Positions 12,346 to 22,995 of a stretch of 64,000 bases of DNA are shown one piece after another; position 1 is the first letter of the stretch; each line of letters opens with the position of its first letter. Source of the DNA: Episyrphus balteatus (taxonomy: Eukaryota > Arthropoda > Insecta > Diptera > Syrphidae); contig NC_079136.1 in assembly GCF_945859705.1 (NCBI RefSeq), forward strand, positions 116,805,028 to 116,869,027, in the 5' to 3' direction. The notes under the pieces are model-generated. The model was not told the DNA's origin. It made no database searches and saw only the letters and a list, made by a program, of their open reading frames with translations. The translations under genes and the position numbers were made by a program.

Positions 12346-13084
12346 ATTAGCTTGTGGATTGCCTGTGAAGGAAGGTCTTGAGGAAATTCGGTAATGTGCG
12401 CCAAAAAGATTTGCATAATATAAACTTGTCCTTCTTCTGACACAAGTCAAAAAAATAGTTTGCATTGAACCTTATACAAGTTAAATTGTTACTTGGGGTC
12501 GGTTTAGGCTGTGACTGAACATTTATAACACTCCTCAAAACTAATGTGGGAGAACATTTTTGTAGCCCTAGTATGTCTCAGGAACTACTCATCCTTAGTA
12601 GCTGAAATTTACTGAGGAGTTTGGTTTGCTCAACAAATGAAAAATGGCCTGAGTTTTTTATCTGTTATCTATTTCCGTTTTTTTGGAAACGTCTCACTTC
12701 AGTAAAAAAAAAAAAAAACAATTTTTTCAAAACTCAATAAATTGACCATCCGCAGGTTTCCGTTTACTGTGCAAATAAAAGTATTGCCGGATAGGGGGCG
12801 ATAATATAACAATAGTCTTATTCAAGTGAAAACTTCAAACTGATTTATTGAAAAATTACCCTGAACTTAAAGGTCCATTAATAGTATTAGAAAACCGTTA
12901 CATTTTTTGTTTGTTGAAAAAAAAAAATGAAAAATGTGAAATTTCAAAATGTAAAATTTCATGTTTTACTCTTTTCTAATTATTAAAATTGAACTTTTTG
13001 GAACATCAGTTTTCAATTTGGCAAGTGTAGAAATTTGGATGATACATTAGCATTGCTATCATTATTTTCTTACTTTGACTATTT

Positions 13085-13165
13085 AAATTTTTTTACCATT
13101 ACTTTGAAAAATTGACTTTTGGCCGCCTAAATCCTTCAAATCGACCTATGTGCGCTGTCGACGAA
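13085..13165 (+). repeat. End fragment related to the 17.65-kb TIR element
   Basis: 'ggccgcctaaatcc...cctatgtgcgctg' resembles the right end of the element at 17652-18829 ('ccgcctaaattt...cctatgtgcagcg'). It looks like a remnant of a second family member, followed directly by R3 repeats. Confidence 0.45.
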
Positions 13166-13680
13166 TTTGGAGGAATAATTTTTTTTTTTTTTTGCAAGAG
13201 GTTAACTTTGATTTTTTTCTCGAAATCTGAAAAATATAGTTTTGAAATTGTTTTACTTAAATGCATTGACCTATTCACTAAAAACTCATATCTTTAAACC
13301 AAAACTTGTTTCGAGACATTAATAGGCAGATATCTGCATACGAATGTATATTAAAAGTATGTTTTGTTTGGGTGCAAATAACTATGCAAAACTTTTGGTT
13401 TTCAGTTATGAACAGAGCTTAAAGAGACCTTTATTTTGATATCGCATTTTTTTTTATTTGGATGAAATATTTTAAAATGCATTTTTTTCGACTTTTCGAT
13501 TTTTTCTCGAAAATCTGAAAAATATAGATTTTAATTTTTTTTAACCTTAATTCATAGACCTGTTTACTGTGAACTCATATCTAACAGAAAAAAACCAAAC
13601 CTCTAAGAAACTTTTCAGTTACGAATAGAGCTTAAAGAGAACTTGATTTTGATGTGTCACTCAATAAATTGAAAACAAAA
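13165..13680 (+). repeat. Interspersed repeat R3, two tandem units
   Basis: Two degenerate units (about 13165-13365 and 13365-13680) share TTTTCTCGAAAATCTGAAAA, 'gacctgttyactgtgaactcatatct' and 'acttttggttttcagttatga' type sequence. Related copies lie at 22680-22995 and 59075-59585. It is noncoding with an unknown element type. Confidence 0.6.
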
Positions 13681-13689
13681 ATGGTTTGC

Positions 13690-16228
13690 CCCCGAGCCCT
13701 GTAGCTCAACGTACCTACGCCCTTTTTCCTCAACCCTGATTTCAAAACTATTACATACATACATACCTATCTATCAAAACTTACAAATCGTCAAATTTAT
13801 AAAAATAAAAAAATATTACTCATACACCACAGTGACCATATTTAATTCTTTTTGATAATATAATAGACCAAAATTGAGATAAATACTTATGTCAAATCTC
13901 AACCCGTGATATTTTATTTTACTTTAAGAATATATACGTCCGACCTAATCGTGCATTTTAGTGTCAAAATTGAAAAATCTTTCCTAAGTGGAGAGAAAAA
14001 AAAACAACAATATTTTTCCTAAAAACAAAAACTAAAACGCCATCCTTCAACTAGACAGTAAAAAATTTCAATGCATTACATTCTTCTCTAATGCCAGGGG
14101 TATACTAAAAATATTACTCTTTCCACCAAAGTACTTTTATCCTTTATCACAATTTGACAAAATGGCTCTGCCATATGCGGTTGGTGGTTGGAACACACAC
14201 AAAATGGGCCCTCTCTCTCCATAAGCATAAAGGAAGGTAGAGATGCTGCAGACTAACCACCTGATAATGAGAAGAAATTTAAGCCAATTTTTTTCCATCA
14301 TCGTTATACATATATAAAGTCGCAATATATATGTATGTAGTTTGCAATCCTGCATCATCGTCGTCGTCGCCGTCTCCTCATTTTCCCCTTAAAGCTGCGG
14401 ATAAATAAGTCATAAATCCTGGTGTCTCCTGTTTTTTTTTTTCGTGGATTTTTGTCATTCTATCCTCCCTCCATTTTGAAAACTTTACTCACATATGAAC
14501 AAAAGGACAAACGAAAGGACATTCTATATATCACTTTGAAGCTCAACATTTTGCCTCATTGAGCATAATTGAATAAATCATCAACTGTAATGTGGTCTGA
14601 ATAATATTTTCTCAAAAAATTAAGATCAAGGATTTCCTGGCTCATTGAAGCCTACAACAACTTGACTCGACCGAGACGAGACTCTTTCTCTCTCTCTGTC
14701 TGGATACCTTTTCATCTCCTGCATTGCTTCTTTAAAGTGAAAGCCAATGTAAATGAACCGGATTTTGACCGCGTGTCAAATAAGGATATCCCAGATGATT
14801 TCTTTGGATCTTTGGTACAAAAAAAAAAAAAACAAAACACATCCCAGGTAGAAAGGTGGTGTTATGCACTTCTTGAGAATAATAATAAGGCAGGTTATAT
14901 CCCCAAAAAAAAATTGAATAAATGACATTCCATCTAATAAAAAACGTGATCGGAATTTTTTTGGTCGTTTCTTGTGTTTTTTTTTTGTTTTTGTTTCTTT
15001 TTTGCTTTTGGTGTTTGTATGTATGTGAATTGGGTCGGAAGGACCTTCGTTTATCGTTTATAAAGTCTCCCAGGAAGTATTCACAGTCTTTCTTTCCTGA
15101 CAGTTGACTTCGAGGTATAGAACAAGGGATGACTTGGTTTTTTTTTGTATTCAATCAAAATGATAGGGTTGACCGGTTGGGGAAATAATTTTTTTCTTTT
15201 CAATCTTCACCTCTTCACAGAAATAAGCTTCGTCCTTTTTTTTGTATATAATATGTCTTGACAGCAACAAATTTGTTGTTTGACACATTTTTGATTTTCC
15301 TTTTTTTTTTTTTCTTTTCCAGTTGTTGAAGCTTCTCATTGAAAAAAATTTGCATTAATTTGAATTTTTGTTTGCCCTTTAGATTTTTGACCTTCTTAAC
15401 TTTTTTTCAGAGACGGAGAGATGCAAAACAGGAGTAAATTTATACAAATTCTTCCATAATCTTTCAACAAAAAAAGATTCTAAAGATGGATACATTGAAA
15501 ATGCCCTAAAAATAAAACAATGTATTTTGGGTATTAAATTTTTGAAATTTGGATTTTAAATCTTTAAAATTTGTTTAAAATTTTTTATTATTTGTGTTAC
15601 CTACTAAACCAAAGCTTGGATCCAAGGATATGTGTTTGGAATTCTTAAAAAAAAAAAAAAAATACTTTGATACCTCAAAAACTTTTGGTTTTCAAGTATT
15701 TGTATAACATTATACATCAACACGATGGATTTAAATAAAGTTAATTTTTTTTTTAAATATTTTTGAATTGCATTTTTTTTTTTTTTGAAAATCTTAATTT
15801 AAAAAAAAATTTTAAATATTAATTTTTTATACCTTAATGGATTTTCATTATAAACAAACAAGATAATTTTTTTTGAGTATCCTCAAACGTAATTGTACCT
15901 ATGGTGTCAAACAGCAATTTTAAATAAATAAATTTTGAGGATTTTTTTTGAAAAAAAAAAAATGATATTTTGTATGTAAGTTGCTGTAAAAAAATTGTTT
16001 TCTGATTATTTTCTAAACTTAGAAAAAGGAAAAATATCATTAAAAAAAAAATGCATTTGAAATTAAAAAAAAATATTTGTTGTAAATAAAAAAAAGTTTC
16101 ATTAAAAAAAAAAAAAAATATCTGTTGCAACTAAAAATATTTTGCATTAAAAAAAGTTTTTTTACAAATGAAAAATGTTCTGCATTACAAAAGAAAATTC
16201 AAAATTTTTGAATTAAATATTTTATTTT
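13690..16228. other. No gene seen; mixed unique and AT-rich DNA
   Basis: 14100-15150 is moderately GC-rich with overlapping short frames on both strands but no domain. 15600-16228 is almost pure A/T with long homopolymers. A pyrimidine tract followed by AG lies near 15400-15411 and could be a splice acceptor, but no exon could be supported. Confidence 0.4.
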
Positions 16229-16229
16229 T

Positions 16230-16356
16230 TAAATATTCGTCGAATTTCTTATAATGTTGACTATTTGACTATTATACATTAGCTAGTTCAACTATAATAT
16301 TGAGCCTAATGTTAGGCCAAATAGTCAAAACTGTAAGAAATTCGACGAATATTAAA
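16230..16356. repeat. Inverted repeat around ATTCGTCGAATTTCTTA
   Basis: Perfect 20-bp arms (16232-16251 and 16334-16353), with further pairing of the GACTATTTG/CAAATAGTC stretches inside, would form a hairpin of about 35 bp over a short loop. It sits in A/T-rich sequence and is probably the core of an old MITE. Confidence 0.6.
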
Positions 16357-16359
16357 AAA

Positions 16360-17650
16360 TTTTGTGCCTGCAGTAAAAAATGCAAAATATTTTTATTTGC
16401 AATAATTTTTTTTTTTTTTTTTGTCATATAAATTATTTTCAGTTGTAATAAATATTTTTTTAAATGCAAATTTGTTTTTTTTTTTGCAATAAATATCTAT
16501 ATTTTTTAAAATTTAAAATCCAAAAAAAAAGTTGCTAAAAAAAATTTTGTTTTGAATATATTTTCTAAACGGGGATGAAACGATGATGATTTTTTGCATG
16601 TATAAAGAACTTGAGGTAAACAAATGATTGCAATTTGTTTTATACGAATATCTCGAAGTTTAAGAGGTTTAGACGATTTTTTATTTTTCAGACTTCCTAC
16701 AAAACAAAATTTGGTTCAAAAATTTTGAGGTCGCAGTCTTGGCTTCATAGAGCTATGCACAATACTGTAATATTTCATAAAGTCACTCCATTGCACACAA
16801 AATTCTGCATCCTCCAGTTAAATGTGAAAATATCGTTTAAATAACTCAATTTAAAAATACAAAATGTATAAATAAATAAAAGAATAATAATCTTCAAGAC
16901 ATTATACAAGTTCTAAATTAAATCTAACTTCCATCAATGTCCCGCAGCGTAGCCACCAAAGCCTTCATCTCATAAGTCACGGACCTCTAAACAAAACTTC
17001 TCATAGCGCGACTTCTCATCTCTCTCGTCTAGTAAAATAAATGTTCTTCCTTAAGTGAAAATTGAAATAACCTTCTCCCTTGTTGTGCCACAATGCATTA
17101 CACAGATGGAGTAGAAGTGAGTAGAGTGTGAGAGAAAAAAATGGGAAGACTGTAAACAATAGCGGCAACCAACAACGTGGCAACAATAGCGACTGTCCTT
17201 CATGTCTAATAACGTCGTTGGTGACATGAAAAACCACACTTTGTGCACCAGGGCCATTCTTCTTCATCGTCAGCGTCATCGTCATCGTCATACAGTCGTC
17301 GACTATGTCGACCGACATCGTTCTCATTCTCGTTGTACTTTTGTGTTGTGTCCGGTTTCTATGTGTAGAGTCATCCCCAGACTATAGCAACTAGTGGTTG
17401 TTGTTATTAGCATCATCGGGCATTGAACAGATTTTCCTTTAGCGCTATGATTTTGCTACTATATACAACCCATCAGAAGCGATGTCCTTCTCTCAACTCT
17501 TTGTATTGGGTTCATTGTCGATGCAAAATTTTCAAATTTATTCTACAAGCTTATCGCGGTATTGTTTTTAAATTTTGTTGCATCTTTTATTATATTGGAA
17601 GAGCAAAGGGAAAAAAGTATTGCATAAGTTATAGGGCAATGACGGCCCAG
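16360..17650. other. No gene seen; unique-looking DNA
   Basis: 16900-17650 is richer in GC, with CGTCAT/CATCG runs near 17262-17300. Frames at 17016-17327 (minus) and 17202-17387 (plus) overlap and look like shadows of the trinucleotide runs. No exon or RNA gene is supported. Confidence 0.4.
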
Positions 17651-18011
17651 CGCACATAGGGGTATTTGCCAGTTTTAAGCGGACAAAATTATTTTTCCGG
17701 TTTTACTTCATCGACAAGGTAAAAACTTGTATTTAGTACCTGAATTAAGTATTTTAACTGTGGATTTCAATAAAAACATTTTTCTTCCAAAATCAATTTT
17801 TGATTAAACAAAAAAGTGTCAAGAATGGACCCAAATGGTCTATTAAAACCCTTATAAATGGAGTTTTATTAATGGTATCGACAAGATAAAGGTCTTAAAA
17901 TTTAGGAAAAATTATAAGGAATCAGGTTCTGTAATTAAAGAAGTTGAATCTTAAAAAAAAAAAAACTAAATATGGATGCATGAAAAAAAGGTTAGAGTTT
18001 AAAAAAGCCTA

Positions 18012-18443
18012 CACAGAGAAAAATATGACCCGCTAAAAACTAACAGATTGCCATATTGTTTTACCGTCCATACATTTCATAAGGAAATCTTATTAAAATC
18101 AACGATTAATAAGGTTTTTTTAAGGAGATTTCTTATTATTTTTATAGAGAAAATCTTATTAAAATTTGACTGAAAAGTTGATTTTTTTTGCAAGTTAGCA
18201 CTTGAACAAAAATCGCGATCAATATTTTCATGGCAGGTTGGTTCAGGTGGTAAGGTGTGCGACTAATGATTTGAAGTCTCCAGTTCGATTCCCAGCCTGG
18301 TCATCGTTTTTTTTTTATTTTTTTGCAGATTTTAAAACAATAAGGAAAACCCGATTGTTTTAATAAGGTTTCCTTCTTGGATGAAAACCATAGAGAAATC
18401 TTATTGTTTTTGTTCTATTTTATGTGGTCTATTTTTCTCTGTG
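18012..18443 (+). mobile_element. TA-flanked MITE, 432 bp, carrying a tRNA-like core
   Basis: TIRs read CACAGAGAAAAATATGACC at the left and CACAGAGAAAAATAGACC at the right (other strand), each bordered by TA (18010-18011, 18444-18445), the target used by Tc1/mariner-like elements. Subterminal AATAAGRWWTTTCTTATT-type palindromes recur inside. A tRNA-like sequence lies in the middle. The element is non-coding and nested in the 17652-18829 element. Confidence 0.75.
18230..18305 (+). pseudogene. tRNA-like sequence inside the MITE
   Basis: GGTTCAGGTGGTAAGG resembles a D-arm/A-box and CCAGTTCGATTCCCAGCC resembles a T-arm/B-box, about 34 bases apart. The outer ends pair only loosely and no anticodon stem is clean, so a working tRNA is unlikely. 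It may be a captured tRNA or SINE fragment with residual pol III promoter elements. Confidence 0.5.
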
Positions 18444-18829
18444 TAAAACGTTTAAAAGGAGCAAATGTGTCGAAGTTGCACTTAGTTGCAATTTTTTTTT
18501 TGCAGATTCAATTAGATACGAGTTTAACCTTTAGAAAACATTAAATTTTATGACACAATAATGTGAAATAGTATAACTTTTCACAGAAAGAAAACTATTT
18601 TTACGTTTAATTTATACTAAGATTCTACTTATCACTTTTTTATTTATAAAGTAATATAACATTAAGATACACCACTGCTGTTAATCATCTGGAGTGATAA
18701 TTAATTTTAAAACTATAAGAAAATGCTAAGCAAGTTGTCTTCTTTTAGTAGGATGTTAATTTTTTACGTTTGGATCAGTTTAAAATTTTGTCTTTTTTCC
18801 GCCTAAATTTATTAAATACCCCTATGTGC

Positions 18830-19559
18830 AGCGTGGAATCATTGTAATAAAGTCTCCATGGACATGCACAGTGGGACCAAATGTAGTTTATTTTGAATCA
18901 TAATCTAATCACTAAGCATTGGCAAAATTTGCTTCTACGAAATTGGACAATGGTTTGTTCCCTTTCCTTAATCGGGGCCTTCTTTGGCCTTCTTTTTAAT
19001 TTCATTTTAGCCATAAAACCATCAAGTTAGTATTTTTATATCGTTAAGACGTTTTCAATGTTATTTTTTTTTTTTTCAACTTTTGTTTGTATTTTACCCC
19101 ACTGTTTAAGGGTGAAATGTCATTTCTGTTATCCTTTTGGCAAACTAATGGAATGAGAAACTTATTGTTGATGTTGATTTTTGTATTATGTGATATTTTA
19201 ATTTTCTTTTTTTTGTCTTTTAAATTATTATGAACTTTTATGAAAAAAATTACTCATTATTAAGAATTTTCTATACTCTCTGAGGAGATTATAAACTTAT
19301 TAAAAGCTACTTATGTGTTAGAACTTGTTAGAAAATTAAATAAACGGATGTTGTGAATTGTTAGGATTTTTGTGATAATTTTTATGATTTAATTTGATTT
19401 ACTTAAATGTGTAAGATTTAAATTTTTAAACAAACAAAATTGGATCAACTAGTTTTTTTATAATAATTCCCGACCGTTATTAATCTTGAAAGTATACTAA
19501 CCCTAATAAAGTTTGTATACATAATAGTGTATCACTGATTTGCGATTTCATGTACAAAA
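18830..19559. other. No gene seen; AT-rich DNA
   Basis: Unique-looking AT-rich sequence without recognisable frames or repeats. Confidence 0.4.
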
Positions 19560-19692
19560 CTTTTTTTTACATTTTTTGTGAAAAAAAAACGTAAAAAATG
19601 GTAAATAATATGTGTAAAAAATGTAAAAAACGTAAAAAAATGGTATAAAACAGTAAAAAACGGTAAAAAGTATTAAAAAAACTTAAAAAACG
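19560..19692 (+). repeat. GTAAAAAA minisatellite
   Basis: Degenerate 8-12 bp units of the form GTAAAAAACG/GTAAAAAATG repeat across the stretch. Purine-rich simple sequence with no coding value. Confidence 0.6.
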
Positions 19693-19742
19693 CATTCATT
19701 TTAACAGCTTGCCATTCGAAGTGCATAATATTTTGTGTAGAA

Positions 19743-20069
19743 CAGAGGCGTACGTTGAGTTGTCAGGGCCCCGGGGCAAGACTATCATTTGATATAGAAA
19801 AAAGTACGTATACGCCAATTTATTTTTTTGGGGCTCCTAATGTACCTATCATTTGTTGGTCGCTAAAATTATTTAAGTAATATTTTTTGGGTCCCCAAGT
19901 AATATGTAATTTTTCTTGTGTCCGAAGTGATTCATGTCAAGTATCTTATCTTTTTGCTTGGATACTTTTATAACCAGTTGCCTTATCTGCATTGTCTCCT
20001 TACGGGGCCCTGGCGAGTTGGGGGCCCCGGGGCACCGCCCTACTTGCCCCAATGGTGTGTACGCCCCTG
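19743..20069. mobile_element. hAT-like MITE, 327 bp
   Basis: The ends CAGAGGCGTAC (left) and CAGGGGCGTAC (right, other strand) are of the CAGRGGCG type common in hAT elements. They are flanked by 8-bp sequences GTGTAGAA (19735-19742) and GTATAGAA (20070-20077), a 7/8 match fitting the hAT 8-bp duplication. Near both ends lie GC-rich GGGGCCCCGGGGC blocks that stand out from the AT-rich surroundings. No transposase is present. Confidence 0.8.
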
Positions 20070-20077
20070 GTATAGAA

Positions 20078-21300
20078 CACTTAATTTTGCGGCATTGAAT
20101 TTTAATAAACGTTTATAAATCATAATTAAAATAGTTCCAAAGTCTGTTTCTTCTAGGGCATAAATGAGATAATTTCGCAAATAATCTCATTTGAAAGAAA
20201 TTTCTTTTAGGTACGATTTGACATTCAAAATGAACTACATAATTTGTGAAATTATCCCATTTAGGCTGTAGTAAAAACATGCTCTAAAGTTCCACTTCCA
20301 CAAACAATAAACTTCGAAGCTTTGAATTTTGGGCTCCTCAAACTCAATACAAAATTTTTTGCAAACCTTTCAGAAAATGGATTATGCTCTCTCTTTATAT
20401 TATTTGTATTCATTTTTCCTGCAGCAAAATTCTGACAAATTTATCAAATAACATCAACTTTCTTCTAAGAAACTTGTCAGAAGAGAGAGCATTGAAAAAT
20501 GTCAAAATTTCAATCAAAAAAAGGGGACTAATTGAAAAATGTGATGTTTTTAGAAAAACGACTGAGCTTTGAGGTTATTAAATTTGCCCGTTTTATCAAC
20601 CCAAATTGTCCAAAATTTAAATGCTCATTAACATTTAAAGGTCGAGGAAATTAATTCACATCATTTTAATAAATTTAATGAAATTAAATAAATAACCATC
20701 GTACAAAACTATAGTGTTTTTCTTTTCCTCCAAATAGTTTTCTTAAGAAATTTCATTTTTTTACCATTTTTAACATCAGTGAGTTTTTTATAGTAATTTT
20801 GAAGTTTCTAACATCGAGTTTTATACATGTAAGCAACCCTGTAAAAAAAACTCGATGTAAAAACCGGCACAACACTGAGTGTAATGTAAAGAATAGAAAC
20901 TAAGAAATTTTGAAAATTCTTTCTATAAGCAAAAAAATATTAATTTTTCTTTTTTTTTCATGCTAAATTTAAAATAGAAAAGATATTATTTGTAGATATT
21001 TTTACCTATGTACATAAAAAAATTACTTAACGCATTTGTTGTTTTTCCTTATAAAGTATCACTGTCTTCATTTTTTTTTTGGTTTGGTTCTAAAAAAATA
21101 ATATTCATAAACTTCAGTTTAGGGACTAACTATGATTATTAAAAAAAAAATCTATAGCAATATTGCATTCATAATGAATTGAACCAAACAGAGTCCTTAA
21201 CCTTATTTCATATCAAGCTAGTCATTCAAATATAAAATCAAATGAATTTTGGGTCACTATGGTGTATGTGTAACATTTTTTGTTCAAGAAAAAAAAACTA
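20078..21300. other. No gene seen; AT-rich DNA with a small hairpin
   Basis: A short inverted repeat AACATCGAGTTTT/AAAACTCGATGT lies at about 20810-20860. A reversed copy of the 'catacaccacagtgacc'-type motif lies at 21251-21268. The frame 20384-20572 has no domain. Confidence 0.4.
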
Positions 21301-21309
21301 TTTTGTTAA

Positions 21310-22093
21310 CCCTTTCGAACCCAAGCTATGAAAATCAATATTCAAAAATGTTTTTTCGGTATTATCGGGTCAAAAACATCACAACTAAGAAATATGAATA
21401 GCAAAAAGTTATTTTCCAAAATAATAAATAGAAAAACTAATGTGTTTTTCTAATGTTACATGTAAGTAACATGCACTGCCTATGACCACCAAAAAAAAGT
21501 CGGAGAGCTGAGAAAATAACTTTTTATGAAACTATAATGTATGCTACTTCTTCTAAGCAAAAAAAACAAAACACTTTCTGCATTAACATTTTTTATATCT
21601 TTTTTTCAAAATTATGATCATACACCGAAAAAAAAACCAATATCAATTTAACATTTTTTAAATATCAAATTTTTAAATGATATTTAAATGTCACATTTTG
21701 GAAATTTTTTTTGTATTTTATTAGCATTTTTTCATATAAATAAAAATGAAAAGGAAAGAAATAGGTTTCATTATAATAAACTAAAACGTAAAATCTAGTC
21801 AACATTGATATTTTAATTGTCAAAGTGAAATTTTTGATAGCTGTTATTATCAAATTTTTTTTTCCGTGTATATAAAAAAAAAAATTTTGCAAAAAAAAAA
21901 TGTGAATTTCAGTCCCTTTCTCGATAAAAAAAAATTAAAGGTATGATATTTGAATAACTTTTTGTAATAATCCAGTAACTAGGCATTATTATATTTCAAT
22001 TAAGCCATCGTAACCTTAAAAATTGTTTAATTTAATATTTTTTAAGAATTTTAAAAAAAATGTTACATAAGAGTTACGCTGGGTCCGAAAGGG
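21310..22093. mobile_element. piggyBac-like TTAA element, 784 bp
   Basis: TIRs CCCTTTCGAACCCAAGC (left) and CCCTTTCGGACCCAGC (right, other strand) are each flanked by TTAA (21306-21309 and 22094-22097). TTAA duplication with CCC-starting ends is the hallmark of piggyBac elements. There is no transposase, so it is non-autonomous. A 246-bp TA-flanked element is inserted inside it. Confidence 0.75.
21623..21868. mobile_element. Nested TA-flanked MITE, 246 bp
   Basis: The ends CACCGAAAAAAAAA and TTTTTTTTTCCGTG are inverted copies, flanked by TA (21621-21622, 21869-21870). The interior carries mirrored GATATTTAAAT/ATTTGATATT-like AT-rich stretches. The CACNGA(A)n end resembles the 432-bp MITE at 18012. 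The minus frame 21665-21892 is fortuitous. Confidence 0.65.
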
Positions 22094-22097
22094 TTAA

Positions 22098-22679
22098 CTA
22101 TTAGTTAGAAACAAAAAATTGATATCATTGCCAATTTAACAAACCAATTGATCGTTTATTATCATTTATTATTTCTTAAAACATTTTCGCAATTCATTCA
22201 TTACAAACAGCTGGAGAAAATAAATGTGAAAACACTTTACCTAACTTTCCATAAAATTGTAAAGTAAAGTAAAAAAAAAAAAAAACGAAATACACCGCCG
22301 CCGTATATCTTCCACGACCTTCGCATCAACCAAACCATAATTTGATTTTTTTATATTTCGCCGTGGGTTTTTGGTTTCGAAAATAAAAAACAGTGGTATT
22401 CCATATTACCCACGTTGGGCACATTTGCCGCACTTATTAAACAATTTTTAGACATTTTTCAAATAAATAAATTCAAACATCGATCGACACATAAAAACAA
22501 AGCTTCAAGAAAATTCATGGATGTGCTTTCAAAATAAACATTTTTTCAAAACAAAAAAATCGAATTTTTTTTCAACGAGTTCTTGAATTTTGTTTTCTTA
22601 GTTTTTACATTAAGGTGGCTACAAATTTTTTTTACAAAAAATTCTCGTTAAAAACGGTTACGTCGCTTAAGAAAAAGCG
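22098..22679. other. No gene seen; AT-rich DNA
   Basis: Unique-looking sequence with a short GCCGCCG patch near 22295 and long A/T runs. Confidence 0.35.
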
Positions 22680-22995
22680 AGACATTTGAAGTTCTACAGT
22701 TATCTGCCTTCGACACTAAAAACTTCTTTGAATGCAAATAACTCAACAAAAAGACCTCCAAAAAACTTTTTATTTTCTGTTATGAATACAGTTTAAAGAT
22801 ACCTTTCATTTAATATCTCACTTGATGGGTTCGAACGAAATTTTTTAAAATGCATTTTTTTTCGACCTTGATTTTTTCTCGAAAATCCGAAAAAAAAAAT
22901 AAAATTTAATTTTTACTAGCAAATGCATAGGCCTGGTTACTGTGAACTCATATCTGCAAACCAAATATTATTTCGAGTCTTTGATCCGAAAATAT
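22680..22995 (+). repeat. Interspersed repeat R3, single copy
   Basis: It shares 'gcaaataactcaacaaaaagacct', 'tgaatacagtttaaagatacc', TTTTCTCGAAAATCCGAAAA and 'ctggttactgtgaactcatatct' type sequence with 13165-13680 and 59075-59585. Noncoding; limits are approximate. Confidence 0.6.

Larger units (their letters stand above)
17652..18829. mobile_element. TIR element, 1,178 bp, with nested insertion
   Basis: The ends GCACATAGGGGTATTT and AAATACCCCTATGTGC are exact inverted copies; inside them AAGCGGACAAAA (left) and the complement of CCGCCTAAATTT (right) extend the resemblance loosely. The interior holds a complete TA-flanked MITE (18012-18443), so the host element is older. No transposase frame is present and the target duplication is unclear. 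Confidence 0.7.

Noticed and set aside
18230..18305. Functional tRNA gene
   Set aside because: A- and B-box-like parts exist but stems do not pair cleanly; it sits inside a MITE.
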